A DNA stretch of 64,000 nucleotides from Aulostomus chinensis (Eukaryota; Chordata; Actinopteri; Syngnathiformes; Aulostomidae): positions 22,796,069 to 22,860,068 of the forward strand of contig JBBMOA010000015.1 of assembly GCA_037954235.1 (NCBI GenBank), in the 5' to 3' direction. The notes under the pieces were generated by a model, which saw nothing but the letters and a program-made list of their open reading frames with translations, was not told the origin of the DNA and made no database searches. How positions within the stretch are numbered: position 1 is the first letter of the stretch; each line of letters opens with the position of its first letter. This document shows positions 45,576-55,497 of the stretch, piece by piece. The position numbers were made by a program, and so were the translations under genes.

Positions 45576-46121
45576 TTTGTCAACATTAGTTTCACCCACT
45601 GGAACATGCAACAAATCGTCAGTCAGTCAGAAGGCCCTAAGGCTAACAGGACATCAGATATGAAAAATGTGGGTAATAGTAGCAAAGTTACTAACTTCTT
45701 GCTGCAGCAGTTTTTCGCTTCCCTCTTGTGACCATTCATTTGCGTTGTTGCCATCTCCTGGTCTGGTGCTTTCAAGATGTTTGGAGTGTCTTCTCTTTAC
45801 ATGATGATAGAATGAGCTATACATTTGATTTCTCAGTGCATCCCTCAATACTGCACACCACCCTAAAGTTAGGATTCCAGATCATTTTGAGATATAAAGA
45901 CAACACTTTCTTCTGCAGTCGCTAAAAAAGATGGGATAAACTGCATTCACACTGATGTGCTTCACAACATTATACATAGTAGGGGGGTTCTATGAATTAT
46001 GATTTTTAAAAATTATTTACAATAAGGCCCTATGGGAGCGAACAGTTACAGTGACAAATATTTTAAATATTAATATTAATAAATATTAAATATTTGAATA
46101 TATTACATGAGTTTCTAATTA

Positions 46122-46478
46122 GGCTGCACGGTGGTGCAGTGGTTAGCACTGTGGCCTCACAGCAAGAAGGTTCCGGGCTCGAGTCCCGGCTCGGGCGTGG
46201 GATCTTTCTGTGTGGAGTTTGCATGTGTGGGTTCTCTCTGGGTACTCCAGCTTCCTCCCACCATCCAAAGACGTGAAATTTGGGGACTAGGCTGATTGTA
46301 TTCTCTAAATTGACCGTAGGTGTGAATGGTTGTTCGTCTCTGTATGTTGGCCCAGCGATGGACTGGCGACCCGCCCAGGGTGAACCCTGCCTCTTGCCTG
46401 TAGATGCTGGGATAGGCTCCAGCCCCCCCGGGACCCTTACTAGTAAGGAATAAGCGGAAGATGACGATGGATGGATGG
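46122..46478 (+). mobile_element. V-SINE copy, full length, with target duplication
   Basis: This 357-bp copy is the clearest in the window: tRNA-like head, central domain (GTGTGGAGTTTGCATGTG), GATGGACTGGCGACCCGCC block and GATGGATGGATGG tail. AGTTTCTAATTA flanks it exactly at 46110-46121 and 46479-46490. It lies in the space between the divergent family A and family B pseudogenes. Confidence 0.92.
46132..46186 (+). promoter_or_regulatory. Internal RNA polymerase III promoter (A and B boxes)
   Basis: TGGTGCAGTGG at 46132-46142 fits the A box and GGCTCGAGTCC at 46176-46186 fits the B box of tRNA-type promoters, with the expected spacing. This supports a tRNA origin of the V-SINE head. Activity is not implied. 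Confidence 0.65.
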
Positions 46479-46794
46479 AGTTTCTAATTATGTTGTATTT
46501 GTTTGTAATTCAATTTTCAGTTTGTACAATATAAGATGTGTGTTGCCCCCATTTTATGTTGGTACCTTCCAGAGTGGAATGCGCCAAAAGGGGTCAGGGC
46601 CTGAACACTTCTTAAGAAGGAGAGCCATGTGAGGGATGGCACAGAAAAGGAGGCGACAGTAGATTTTAACATTGTGGAGATTTAATCATGTTTGATTCAT
46701 ATTGTCAGTGAGGCACTGTGTTTTTGGTGTTGCTGTTTCCAGTACAGTAATATTGGCTTATAATTATTGTGAGATAAATGCTTGTCTTTTTCAG

Positions 46795-49275
46795 GGTGAA
46801 GAGTCAGAGCATGTTTGTCCAAGCACCTCCTCTGGGATTTCTGAGCTTTCCAGCTGTAGTCCCACTACTCCAACCCCTTTGTCCACCCCTCCTTCCCCTC
46901 CCACCTCCCCACTCCCTTCAAACCCAGGAGACCATGGTACCTGCAGAACTGTACAACTTCCAAGTCCACAAAATGTTGTGTATACAGACACAGAGCTGAA
47001 GCAGTCAAGAGCCAACTTTTTTGAAAAACAACGTGCTGGACAAGAAGGAGACTATAAACTCTCCAAAGAGTTTGGCTGTTGCTTAATAAGGTATACAGTA
47101 ACAAGCATGATTGCCATCAAGAGAACTGTTGGGGATGACTTCCAATATCCATGCATCCATGAGCTTACAGTGATGGCTAAGCATCTCATTGAGTACTACC
47201 CAATGCTGTGGGACAGCTCCCCAGCCAGTGGAATTGAGTGGGTAGGAGGATAAGCTTGATTCAGGATTAGCGTTTGTATGGTTTAATTTCAATTCCATTA
47301 ATGTGATTTTTTAAAAAATGTGTTTGTATTTTTGTAAGGAATGTGTTGAAAAGCAGCTTTTGAACAGGGTCCAGAACGTGACACCACGAAAAGGAAGCAG
47401 GGGCCAAATCATTGAAGAAAGAGGCGATGGGGCATTAGCTTTGAGTGCAGCAGCAGCAAACAGGGGTCATGATGACACTGAGTCAGTTGCTTCAACTTTA
47501 ATCTTGGAAGGATCACCACAGTCGACAGGCAGTTTCCCAGTGGTTGAAGGGGTGGATGGTAAGAGCACATATTGATGTTATGTCTTGGTATTATAACTAC
47601 TCCTGAATTGACAATGGGGGTGCTTTGGTTTAGTATTATATTTAAAAATAAATATTGAAATGATTGCCAGTTATCATTAATTATGAATCCTTCTTCTATA
47701 TGTCAGTAATGTCGGGTTGGGTTTTGGCTTTGGGTTAGCAACTTCAAATGGAAGGCCTGAAACTACTGACAGCTTAAAAAACCAAGCAAGACACTCCAAG
47801 GTTCTGCAAGAACTATACTAATCCAGGCCCAGACCCAACAAGAAGGATGTTTCCCAGCTGCTGGACCTTGAATTCCAAGCAAGACATGCTTTCATTGACT
47901 CTGACGTTACCAAGCAGCAAGACAGACCTACCATGAATCTACAAGCATACCCCTGCTTCAGAGAAGTTGATCATGTAAGCAAATCAAATAATTTGAAGTT
48001 GGTTCATGTTAAATGATATTGTAATATATTAGCTAGATTTTAAATTTAATCTAGATTTTAAAATGTATTTTATACCTGTCTCTGTGGCAGATAATGCATG
48101 AACTGCAGCGCATCCTCGATCAAGGAAACTCCCACTTCATACCTCAACTGAAGAACCGCTGGGGAACCTTTTGTGAGAAGACCCAGTTTTATGGAGTTTT
48201 TAAAAAAAGTCATGAAGCCTCCATCTGTGAATAATGATAACAGACTTAATAGAGAGTCCTGTTAGATTTGCCACAGTACTTTGATGCTGATGCTAATTGG
48301 TTTTCAGAAGTTCAAAAAGTATTCAGTATATAGCTCATTGCTTTTTGCTGCCTCTCCAAACCAGACTCAGTAATGTTAACTGTCATGTTTCTCTCTTCTC
48401 TCTTTTACTTGCTTGCAGACATGTATATAGACAGTGTGAGACACCATAGACATGCCACTCAACATAATACTCCTTTCTCTATCTGAACCCAAACTCCATT
48501 CAGTAACAAGCTGCACAATAGAGCTGCCACTATTAAGATTCTGCTAATATTCAATCAATATTTGGTAAATCAATTGCCAGAACCACAGTTTCCAGCTTGG
48601 AATACAGTTGTTGGAGATTAAAATAATGGCTTTAGTGACTAATAGTGACTGTCACTTTGTAAAATTTGTGGTGAAATTAGTTTTGACACACATTTATTAA
48701 TTGGTGGCAAAGTGTGTTTGCCTTGGATTTAGATCCCATGTTATTCTATTTTTTGTTTTTATAACTGACTGAATAATAGAAAAATAAATAAATACAATTT
48801 GACTTTTTTATTTTTCACAGTGAAGCAAACTCTTGCAACGATGAAGGCTTTACCAGAAATGTTTCCTCCTGCTGTTGCTCCACCCAAGAAACTTGGACCT
48901 GCAAGTGAGGGTATGCTTCATGCTGGCAGAAGAGTTTTTTTATGTTTCCACTACTTGACTATAGCCTCAAAACAGTGAATTGTGTTGTGATCATTTTTCT
49001 TTTTGTTTCAGTCTGTGGAAGATCCCAATACCTACCTCCAGACAAGACCCCTCTTAAGCCTAGTCATCATTGTCTGCGAAACTAACTGCATTCTGGCCAC
49101 TGGAACCATGCCAGTGTTGGTGTTTGCGAAGGAGGATGGCATTATGGCATGTTGCTAAAGTTTTCATCTGACGTATCCTAAGTGCATAGCCACACTCCTC
49201 TCTGTCCTGCAAAAGGAGGTCCTTGTGGACACTATCCATGAGTGTGACCTCCTCATATTAAAAATATGGGGCTGA
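46795..49275 (+). pseudogene. Family B multi-exon pseudogene
   Basis: Exon 46795-47241 starts after TTTTTCAG: a Pro/Ser/Thr-rich linker, then CLIRYTVTSMIAIKRTVGDD, FQYPCIHELTVMAKHLIEYY and PMLWDSSPASGIEW (helical, SAM-like or DNA-binding in my memory of the family). Exon 47339-47558: ECVEKQLLNRVQNVTPRK. Exon 47739-47974: QARHSKVLQELY, a TAA, then KKDVSQLLDLEFQARHAFID. Exon from 48091: MHELQRILDQGNSHFIPQLK, WGTFCEKTQFYGVFKK, frameshift in an A run. Exon 48821-48910: MKALPEMFPPAVAPPKKLGP. Exon 49012-49275: SVEDPNTYLQTRPLLSLVII, CETNCILATGTMPVLVFAKE, then after a TAA LTYPKCIATLLSVLQKEVLV. Donors GTAAGA and GTAAGC and the phases of the first four exons agree. At least two stops and one frameshift make it a pseudogene. 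The true N-terminal exons are not found. It is divergent from the family A pseudogene about 870 bp away. Confidence 0.7.
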
Positions 49276-49459
49276 GTGGAGGAAATTCATCACTGATTAG
49301 TTCATTAGTAGTAAAGATGATGCCCAGTTACAGTAATATTGGCTTGCCTTGTTGCCTTGGTTGATGCAGTTTTTTAGTTCTCACAGGAATAGGGCTGATG
49401 TTTATATATCACTCTGTATATAATCTTAGACGCAAATTCACATGTATACTCGCCAGGCG

Positions 49460-49720
49460 GCACAATGCGAATTTTAAGAAGGATAGCAACAGGTCACTGA
49501 ACTGGGCCCTTGTCAGTCTGAAGTACCGCTGAACCAGCCGTCCTCCAGGCACAGTTCCTGGAGAAAGCAGTGATATTCACCCAGGTGTGTGCTCCTCCAG
49601 ATTATGCCATGGATCCAGATACGGCGGCGTTTGGTGATCTGCCGTATCTGGGACTTCCACAACAGGTACGAGTCAGCAACGGCTGTAACATCAGCCATGG
49701 TTGATGATGGAAAGAAATGG
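49460..49720 (-). pseudogene. PIF/Harbinger transposase N-terminal fragment
   Basis: From ATG near 49699 the minus strand reads MADVTAVADSYLLW, RRRIWIHGIIWRSTHLGEYH and FLQELCLEDGWF, then in a shifted frame RYFRLTRAQFSDLLLS. This matches the start of fish Harbinger/HARBI1-like transposases (R-rich, W.H.I..RR..LGE...L..EL..D..RF..YFR.S..QFD.LL). The catalytic DDE part is missing and similarity stops near 49460. It lies just beyond the 3' end of the family B pseudogene. Confidence 0.65.
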
Positions 49721-49814
49721 CGGAAATAAATTCTCCTCACGGGGAAAGAGTGTGCACGAAAATTCACATTGTGTTTGCTGTGAACACGCCTTAAGAGCAC
49801 AGTTGCAAGCTCGA

Positions 49815-49848
49815 AAGCTAATAGCTTCAGCTAACAGCTATTAGCTTT
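49815..49848. repeat. Small inverted repeat
   Basis: AAAGCTAATAGC and its complement GCTATTAGCTTT are separated by about 11 bases. It may be the relic of a DNA-transposon end. Confidence 0.6.
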
Positions 49849-50099
49849 GACCGTCCTACACACGCTTTACCTGTACTGCTCAAAGAAGGAAGAGACTGTT
49901 ATATTCAAATGAGCACTGTCGTTTTACATCAACTAGCAGTCTGCTAAAAGAGATCGGTGAGATAATTTATTTATTTTCCAAATGAGAAACTCAATTTAAT
50001 TTGAGCCATTTATATTACTTTATTGTTTAATTTGAGTAATGAGAAAATATTGTGTTACTGAAAAATTGTTTTTGGTTTATATTCTGGTTATGCAGTGAA

Positions 50100-50607
50100 T
50101 GAAAGTAATTTTATTTTTGTACCAAGTGGGCTTCATTGATAATTGGAAAACTTTCTGATGGAGACCTGGTCTGATTAGGAGAGACGGCATACATCCCACA
50201 TTGGGCAGAGCTGCTCTCATTTCCAGAAATATGGCCCAGTTTATTATCGAACCAAAACTCCAACAACCCAGAGTTCAGACCAGGAGTCAGAGCTGCCATC
50301 TTACACGCTTCTGTGCGCGTCCACTAGGGCAATTACCCACCCAAAACTCCATCGAGACTGTGCCTGTCCCCTGACCATGTAAGTTTATTCACTCCAATTC
50401 CACTTGTAGAGGAGTCAATCTGAAAAACCTAATCAAAATTAACACAACCACTAAATTATCTCAAAAGAATATCAAAATTAAATGTGGACGATTAAATATT
50501 AGATCTCTGATGCCAAAAACTGAATTAGTGAATGAATTGATATCTGACAATTGTATTGACCTGCTCTGTCTCACTGAAACCTGGCTGGTGATGATGAGTC
50601 TGTCCCC
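50100..50607 (+). pseudogene. L2/CR1 LINE: ORF1 end and ORF2 start
   Basis: The plus strand carries RRDGIHPTLGRAALISRNMA. The DG.HP..G block looks like the Asp-His end of the SGNH esterase domain found in ORF1 of CR1/L2 elements. After a short gap the next frame reads KIKCGRLNIRSLMPKTELVN and ISDNCIDLLCLTETWL, the first part of the ORF2 APE-like endonuclease, including LNIRSL and the metal-binding TETW glutamate motif. The rest is cut by a V-SINE at about 50608, with a frameshift just before it. Confidence 0.7.
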
Positions 50608-50905
50608 ATCCAGCCATCCATTTTCTACTGCTCATCCTGTTAAGGGTCGCGGGGGGGCTGGAGCCTATCCCAGCAGCCTTCGGGCGAGAGGCAGGGTTCA
50701 CCCTGGACGGGTCGCCAGTCCATCTCAGGGCCAACACATATAGACTGACAACCCTTCACTCTCACTATCCAATTGACCTACTCCCAACTTGCATGTCTTT
50801 GGACTGTGGGAGGAAGCCGGAGTAACCGGAGAGAAACATGCAGACTCCACACAGAAAGATCCCGTGCTACAGTGTGTGGGGCTCAAACACGGAAAATTCT
50901 TGCCA
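50608..50905 (-). mobile_element. V-SINE copy inserted in the L2 fragment
   Basis: Tail side CATCCAGCCATCCATTTTCT, then GGCTGGAGCCTATCCCAGCA, GGGTCGCCAGTCCATCTCAG and TCTTTGGACTGTGGGAGGAA. The head side is diverged and ends near 50905. No endonuclease sequence continues clearly on the other side. Confidence 0.8.
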
Positions 50906-51422
50906 CCCCACACTCAGCCCATCATTCTCATTTTCTCCCAAATACTCACGCACATTACAGATTTATCTCTTCATTGTAGGGAACTGAACTGATTAATGAC
51001 TGGTAAGATGTTTTCCTACAGACTGGTGGTTGTAAGCAAAATGTTGATTGTGAACTGAACTGTGAAACTGATTCTGATCAGAAAAAATCTTGAATTGCAG
51101 GGAAAACATGAGATATATTCTGAAATAAGATACAGTGAACTTGGATTTTAAGCATTTGCTCAGGTGATTTGGGATTTAATGCAGTTTGTGTTATCATTGT
51201 AAGTGGTATCAATATTTGGTTTTGTACGCTTAAACCTTTTTTTTTTTTTTTTTTTTTTTACAATAAGAAGCTGGTTTACTTCAAAAACTCAACCTTTTGT
51301 CTCTGAGTCCCATTTAAACAGTTCACTCTGCTCCAGCAACCCAACCTACTGGTCCATTACATAATATAGTGTTACTATCATCCACTGATTAGTCTCATAT
51401 AGGAGTGTTACAACTCTACTGC
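50906..51422. other. Non-coding DNA with a poly-T tract
   Basis: A run of 23 T lies at 51237-51259. Otherwise nothing is recognised. Confidence 0.5.
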
Positions 51423-51814
51423 GATCATGCCACAAGGATGAGATAACTGCTTTAATACCATAAGGGTGAGATAGCCACTATACTACTACCTGAATGACAT
51501 AGTTGCTATCATGCCACAAGGGTGAGAACACTGCTATAGTATCACAAGTATGATACAGCTGTTATACAATCATGAGGCTGAGATAGCTGTTATCATGCTA
51601 CGAGGGGGAGATAGCTGGTATAATATAACGAGGATGAGATAGCTGTTATAATACTACCAGGATAAGAGAGCTGTTATCATACTACGATGTTGAGATAAGT
51701 GTTATTATGCTACAAGGGTGAGATAGCTGCTATAATGCTACAAGAGTTAGATAGCTGCTATAATATCAAGAGGCCGAGATAGCTTCTATAAAATCATGAG
51801 GGCCAGATAGTCTC
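51423..51814. repeat. 28-bp minisatellite, 14 units in register
   Basis: Units of exactly 28 bp, consensus near TATAATGCTACAAGGGTGAG plus ATAGCTGC, follow each other 14 times without any net insertion or deletion. Individual units differ by 3-10 substitutions. No unit repeats form a long reading frame. Weak similarity may extend upstream to about 51367. Confidence 0.9.
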
Positions 51815-52241
51815 TACCAACAACATACGCCATTTCCAGACAAAGCCAGGGTAGGTATCACAGCAGCACCAGAAGCATGATCTTTTATTGGAAGCCCTGC
51901 ACACAGCAGTTAGGCTGTCAACCTGCATGAGCACCTGCAAACAGAGATCAGGGTTAGACGTGCAAGAGCAAGCGGGGGACAACAATCCTGCTGAAAAGGA
52001 AGGGAAACAACGCTGGCTTATGCATCTTTAAGTCTTTTCTTCAGACTTCTGGGGGTGCATATTTGCAGGCATCATAAAGATGTAGATCTGTCTGGTGGTA
52101 AAGGGATGACAGTCAAAAATTCCTTGGTTCTTTCAGAGAAAAACTCCTAGATAATTTAACTTGCGCTCAAAAAATAACGAACGAAAGCAGTTTGGCGTTA
52201 ATTGCATGAGACATGCGACCCATTTCAGTGGTGGAAAACTA

Positions 52242-52640
52242 GTGCTGATTAGGGCTGCAACAATTAGACGACGTTGTCGACAAAAATCGATAATAGAAAT
52301 AGTCGACGATGAATTCCATTGTCGACTATTGTCGCCAGACGCGTTTCTCCAGCAGAGTGAGGCATCTCATTTGATTCTAATCACTGCCGAGAGTCGCTCA
52401 TGCTCAATAGCGTCTCTGTCTCTGAGCGGTAACATACAGGAACGCGGCGTCAACATCAGGTATGCGTACCAAAACTTCTAAAGTTTGGGAGCATTTTAGC
52501 CTGGATACGGCGAATAAAAAGACTACTTGCAAAGTCTGCAAAGCAGACCTTGCGTATCATGGCAGTACCTCGGTGATGCAGGAACATTTAAAGAGAAAGC
52601 ACGTCGAGCAGTTGAACGAAATGGAGTCTAACTAGCCACT
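52242..52640 (+). mobile_element. hAT element 5' part
   Basis: The left end TAGGGCTGCAACAATTAGAC is a common fish hAT terminus. Subterminal GTCGACAAAAATCGAT and its near complement (ATTGTCGACTATTGTCG) form short inverted words. A BED-finger reading frame follows. The remaining transposase is missing and a different GATTCGAT-rich repeat begins near 52680. Confidence 0.65.
52462..52635 (+). pseudogene. hAT transposase BED-finger fragment
   Basis: The 57-residue frame starts MRTKTSKVWEHFSLDTANKK and continues TTCKVCKADLAYHGSTSVMQ, EHLKRKHVEQ. C-x2-C followed by H-x4-H plus the aromatic W.HF start define a BED zinc finger, the DNA-binding N-terminus of hAT transposases. The frame stops at TAG 52633-52635 immediately after the finger, where the transposase would normally continue for about 500 residues. 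Key metal ligands are intact, which is noted as odd for a relic. It is too short for most gene callers. Confidence 0.6.
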
Positions 52641-52679
52641 GTGAGATTCCGGTAACATTCAAGCCAATAAGGTTTTTAT

Positions 52680-52830
52680 GACATACATTGAACAACAATC
52701 GAATCGCGAATCACGTATCAGGCTGTCACAATACGTGATCTACGATTCGATGCGACTTTCAATTTTAAGGTCATGATTCGATTCAATACGTATGTAGTTA
52801 AAAAATATGTATTATTACATTAAATGTTAG
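52680..52830. repeat. GATTCGAT-rich decayed repeat
   Basis: AATCGAATCGCGAATCACGT and CGATTCGATGCGACTTTC with GATTCGATTCAATACG recur as in non-autonomous fish DNA transposons with GATTCGATTC words. Borders are not seen. Confidence 0.4.
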
Positions 52831-55447
52831 ATACATATTTTATCAAATGAGATTCAAGTTTATTAGCCAAATTTCTAGGCACATTATCTATCTCTAATAC
52901 AAGACAGAATCACAAGCAGTGAGGAAAAAGAGGCTTGAACATAAGACCTCATTATCTTTTTCAAGAATAAAAATATTGAGTCTATTTTTTGTTCCATTGG
53001 CACATCCTCTTATTCAACATCTATGAGAGGTGAAATGTCTAAAAGTTCAATTTGCTCGCATTTACCACTTCGATCCTCTAGTACAAGAACCTGTTCCTCT
53101 GACTGAAGGCATTGCTTCATTGTATGTGAAAAAAATCAAATGATGCTCCAAATGCCTTTTTTCATGCTAGCGCTCGCAGTCTGAAGAAGTCAGCCTGGAT
53201 AACAAATGTGGGCAAGTGTGTGACGTCATGTCTGACTGGGGCTTTGTTGAGCCCCCTCAAGCAAGCCTGTTTCTGATGCTTCATAATAGAAGGGCAAACT
53301 GGAGTCTCTCAAGAGTCAGCCAGGGGGCACTGCACTCAGTCAAGTTTTACACAGTCAAAAATCCACCAGTTTCACTAAAATGCCCATTTTGAAACTGCTG
53401 CCAACAACTAACCACAGTTAGGGAGGACAAGGATCATCTGGATCTGGGATAAAAATTCAGCTCAGCAAGTGAGGACAAGTTTCACATCAACATTACTCTG
53501 CTAGTCATCAATGACCTGAAAAAGTTGCTAGATGAATATAGAGTGCAATCAAGCATCATTATAAATTGTCTGTCTCCTGTGTGTCTCATGTGTCCCACGT
53601 GTCCTGTGGGAGCAGTTAGAAATGGTTAGACACAACAACCAAATCTCTTCATTAAGAAGAGAAAGGAGTGGAAATTTCCAGAGGACCTGTCATGTCAGTA
53701 AACCTATGGTGGAAGCATTGCATCTTGCTGCAGTAAACACAGGAGAGACTGGTGGCTGCTCTGCTCAAAGTCTCCAGTTTTGTCTCCAGAGAGCGGGTGG
53801 AGGATAAGGGTGAGAGCTGGGGAACATGTGAAGGGGCTGTGGGGATGGAGGGGACAACAGTGTCACTGTGATTTTTGTCAGCTGGCTGAAGAGTCGTTCA
53901 GTAAGAAGAAGTTGCTGCTGCACTCAGCTCATTAAAGATCAGACATAAATGTGTCTGCTGCTTGCACGCACAAATGCAGCGCCAGTCAATTTAACAGCAT
54001 CACTTTTGTGAGCACTGAAATCAAATGTGACTCATGATTGGGAAACCAGTTCATTTGGCACAAACTCTTTTGCAGTAAGAGATGTGGAGGAATCCAGTTT
54101 GGTGGTTTAGTGTGAACACTGGTCACTGAACCCAGACTTGCATCAGTCAACCCCACCCAGGTCCAATGGTCAATATGTACTACAGTGAGTAGCTCCTGAA
54201 TGCTCATTTGGTTTGAAGAGCATCTCGATCCATTGAATATCATATCACTGCTAGGGCTACATCTGACATCTAGCGATCAACCCATTCTGCTTTTTCATTT
54301 GGATCCTCATTTTGATTCATGAGGACAAATGCAACACTAGAATTATTGATTGTTTCCCTCCCAGTTTACTGAAAATTTTGCTGATTGAAGCTGCTGTTGT
54401 GGTTGTATCTTGGAAGTGACTGGTAGCTTTCAAATGATGTGAGGCATGAGTCGCTACATAAAGATAGAAGGTCGGTGCTTCTGCATGACATTCCTGGACA
54501 GTCTGAAGGGCCTGTAAGCTGCCACAGCTGAGAAGGTCGTTACATCATTTTGGGAATGTAAAAAAACAGAGAAAGGACAGTATATTCTTTTCCATCCTGA
54601 CCCTGGAGTCAACGACTTTCCATTTGCTCCTGGTGAAGGCATAAATACAGATATCTCCTGTAACTACAGCTATACCACTGTGGATCACTGTGAGGGTGGG
54701 CTTAGGAGTTTGGTCCTGTCCACACCATTGTATTGTGATGAAGATGAAACCTGCAAATCTCTTTAAATGTCAAAAGCTGAATATGTACATTTGTTCAATA
54801 TTCCATTTGGAGGTGTGTGTGAGTGACTGGGATCACTTTGGTACCAACAATGACCTTTGGGTGTAATATCCCAATTATATATCAGTTACCAAAAAAATAA
54901 AAGATGTGATCAAAATGTGTAGTGAGGCAACACGCATATAACACATAGATATATAACGCACAGGAAATAGACATGTGGACTGACTAATACCTTGAAAACA
55001 AGCAGTCACATCAGCAGGGTCCTCTGTAATGACACCTACCTGACCATTCCAGTGAGAAAGCCTGCTAGCTAGCCTGAGCTAACTTTTTGTAGAGACTGTG
55101 GTGTTTCCCACATTGTGTAAGTACAACACAAACACTTGACAAACACTAACCAAGATATTGGCTGACAATTTTTTTTTTTTTTAAATATTTGCAGACTTAG
55201 CAACTATGTGGGGGTGCTTTAAGTAAGGGTGCTGAGGCAGCTGCAGCACCTACTGGGGCTGTTGCTTCAATTCATAAAGGTTTACTAGGGCAGGCACTGC
55301 TGCATGCCATGTGTGAACTGTCCAAAATATACAATACAGTAAGCTTCTAAGCACAATATTGGTCACATTCATGTAAACATTGATCAAATTCTGCTGCAAC
55401 TGAATCAGTTTTGTAGCATAAAGTCCTGTGTGTGCATGTTAGTGCGT
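52831..55447. other. About 2.6 kb without a recognised gene
   Basis: Both strands have only short frames with no recognised domain. No repeat family could be named. Confidence 0.45.
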
Positions 55448-55497
55448 CTGTGTGTGTGTGTGTCAGAGAGAGAGAGAGAGAGCGAGGGCGAGAGACA
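55448..55497. repeat. (TG)n(AG)n compound microsatellite
   Basis: TG units followed by AG units with CG interruptions. Confidence 0.9.

Larger units (their letters stand above)
40146..45921 (-). pseudogene. Family A multi-exon pseudogene (C2H2-like, possible transposase)
   Basis: Four exons are visible on the minus strand. 45921-45696: C2H2-like finger VVCSIEGCTEKSN...YSSFYHHVKRRH with a 1-nt frameshift. 45154-45059: 32 codons, AG acceptor and GTAAGT donor. 44682-44620: 21 codons, LTTQASAFVINALVKHRLSQ, GTAAGA donor. The long last exon runs from 44442: KDMNDIADGVQVYQSSL, then after a frameshift DLRTHIEQVLKKHSEN, AMDVFNSFVYPFMSGTTFP, NINPKYRSKLAGIRLLSMAR, HELAGFKEGVSFAYSKCRHC, SLGPMMRHTCMRLESKHCLF, GPVSEIKDLHY, VSHVVSVKWFMKNGSNYI, and beyond the insertion ATELVDAEKLVDFTSYYTVN to a stop at 40146-40148. 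Exons 2-4 join in phase 0. The last exon is split by a hAT (43316-44312) and a V-SINE plus L2 (40345-42223), and a central piece is deleted near 42700-42762. I recall similar multicopy teleost proteins of unknown role; a transposon origin is plausible, not shown. Confidence 0.7.

Noticed and set aside
46122..46190. tRNA gene
   Set aside because: A and B boxes exist, but there is no full cloverleaf and the sequence continues into a V-SINE body with tail and target duplication.
51423..51814. CRISPR array
   Set aside because: There are no alternating identical repeats and unique spacers; adjacent 28-bp units are all diverged copies, and the DNA is eukaryotic.
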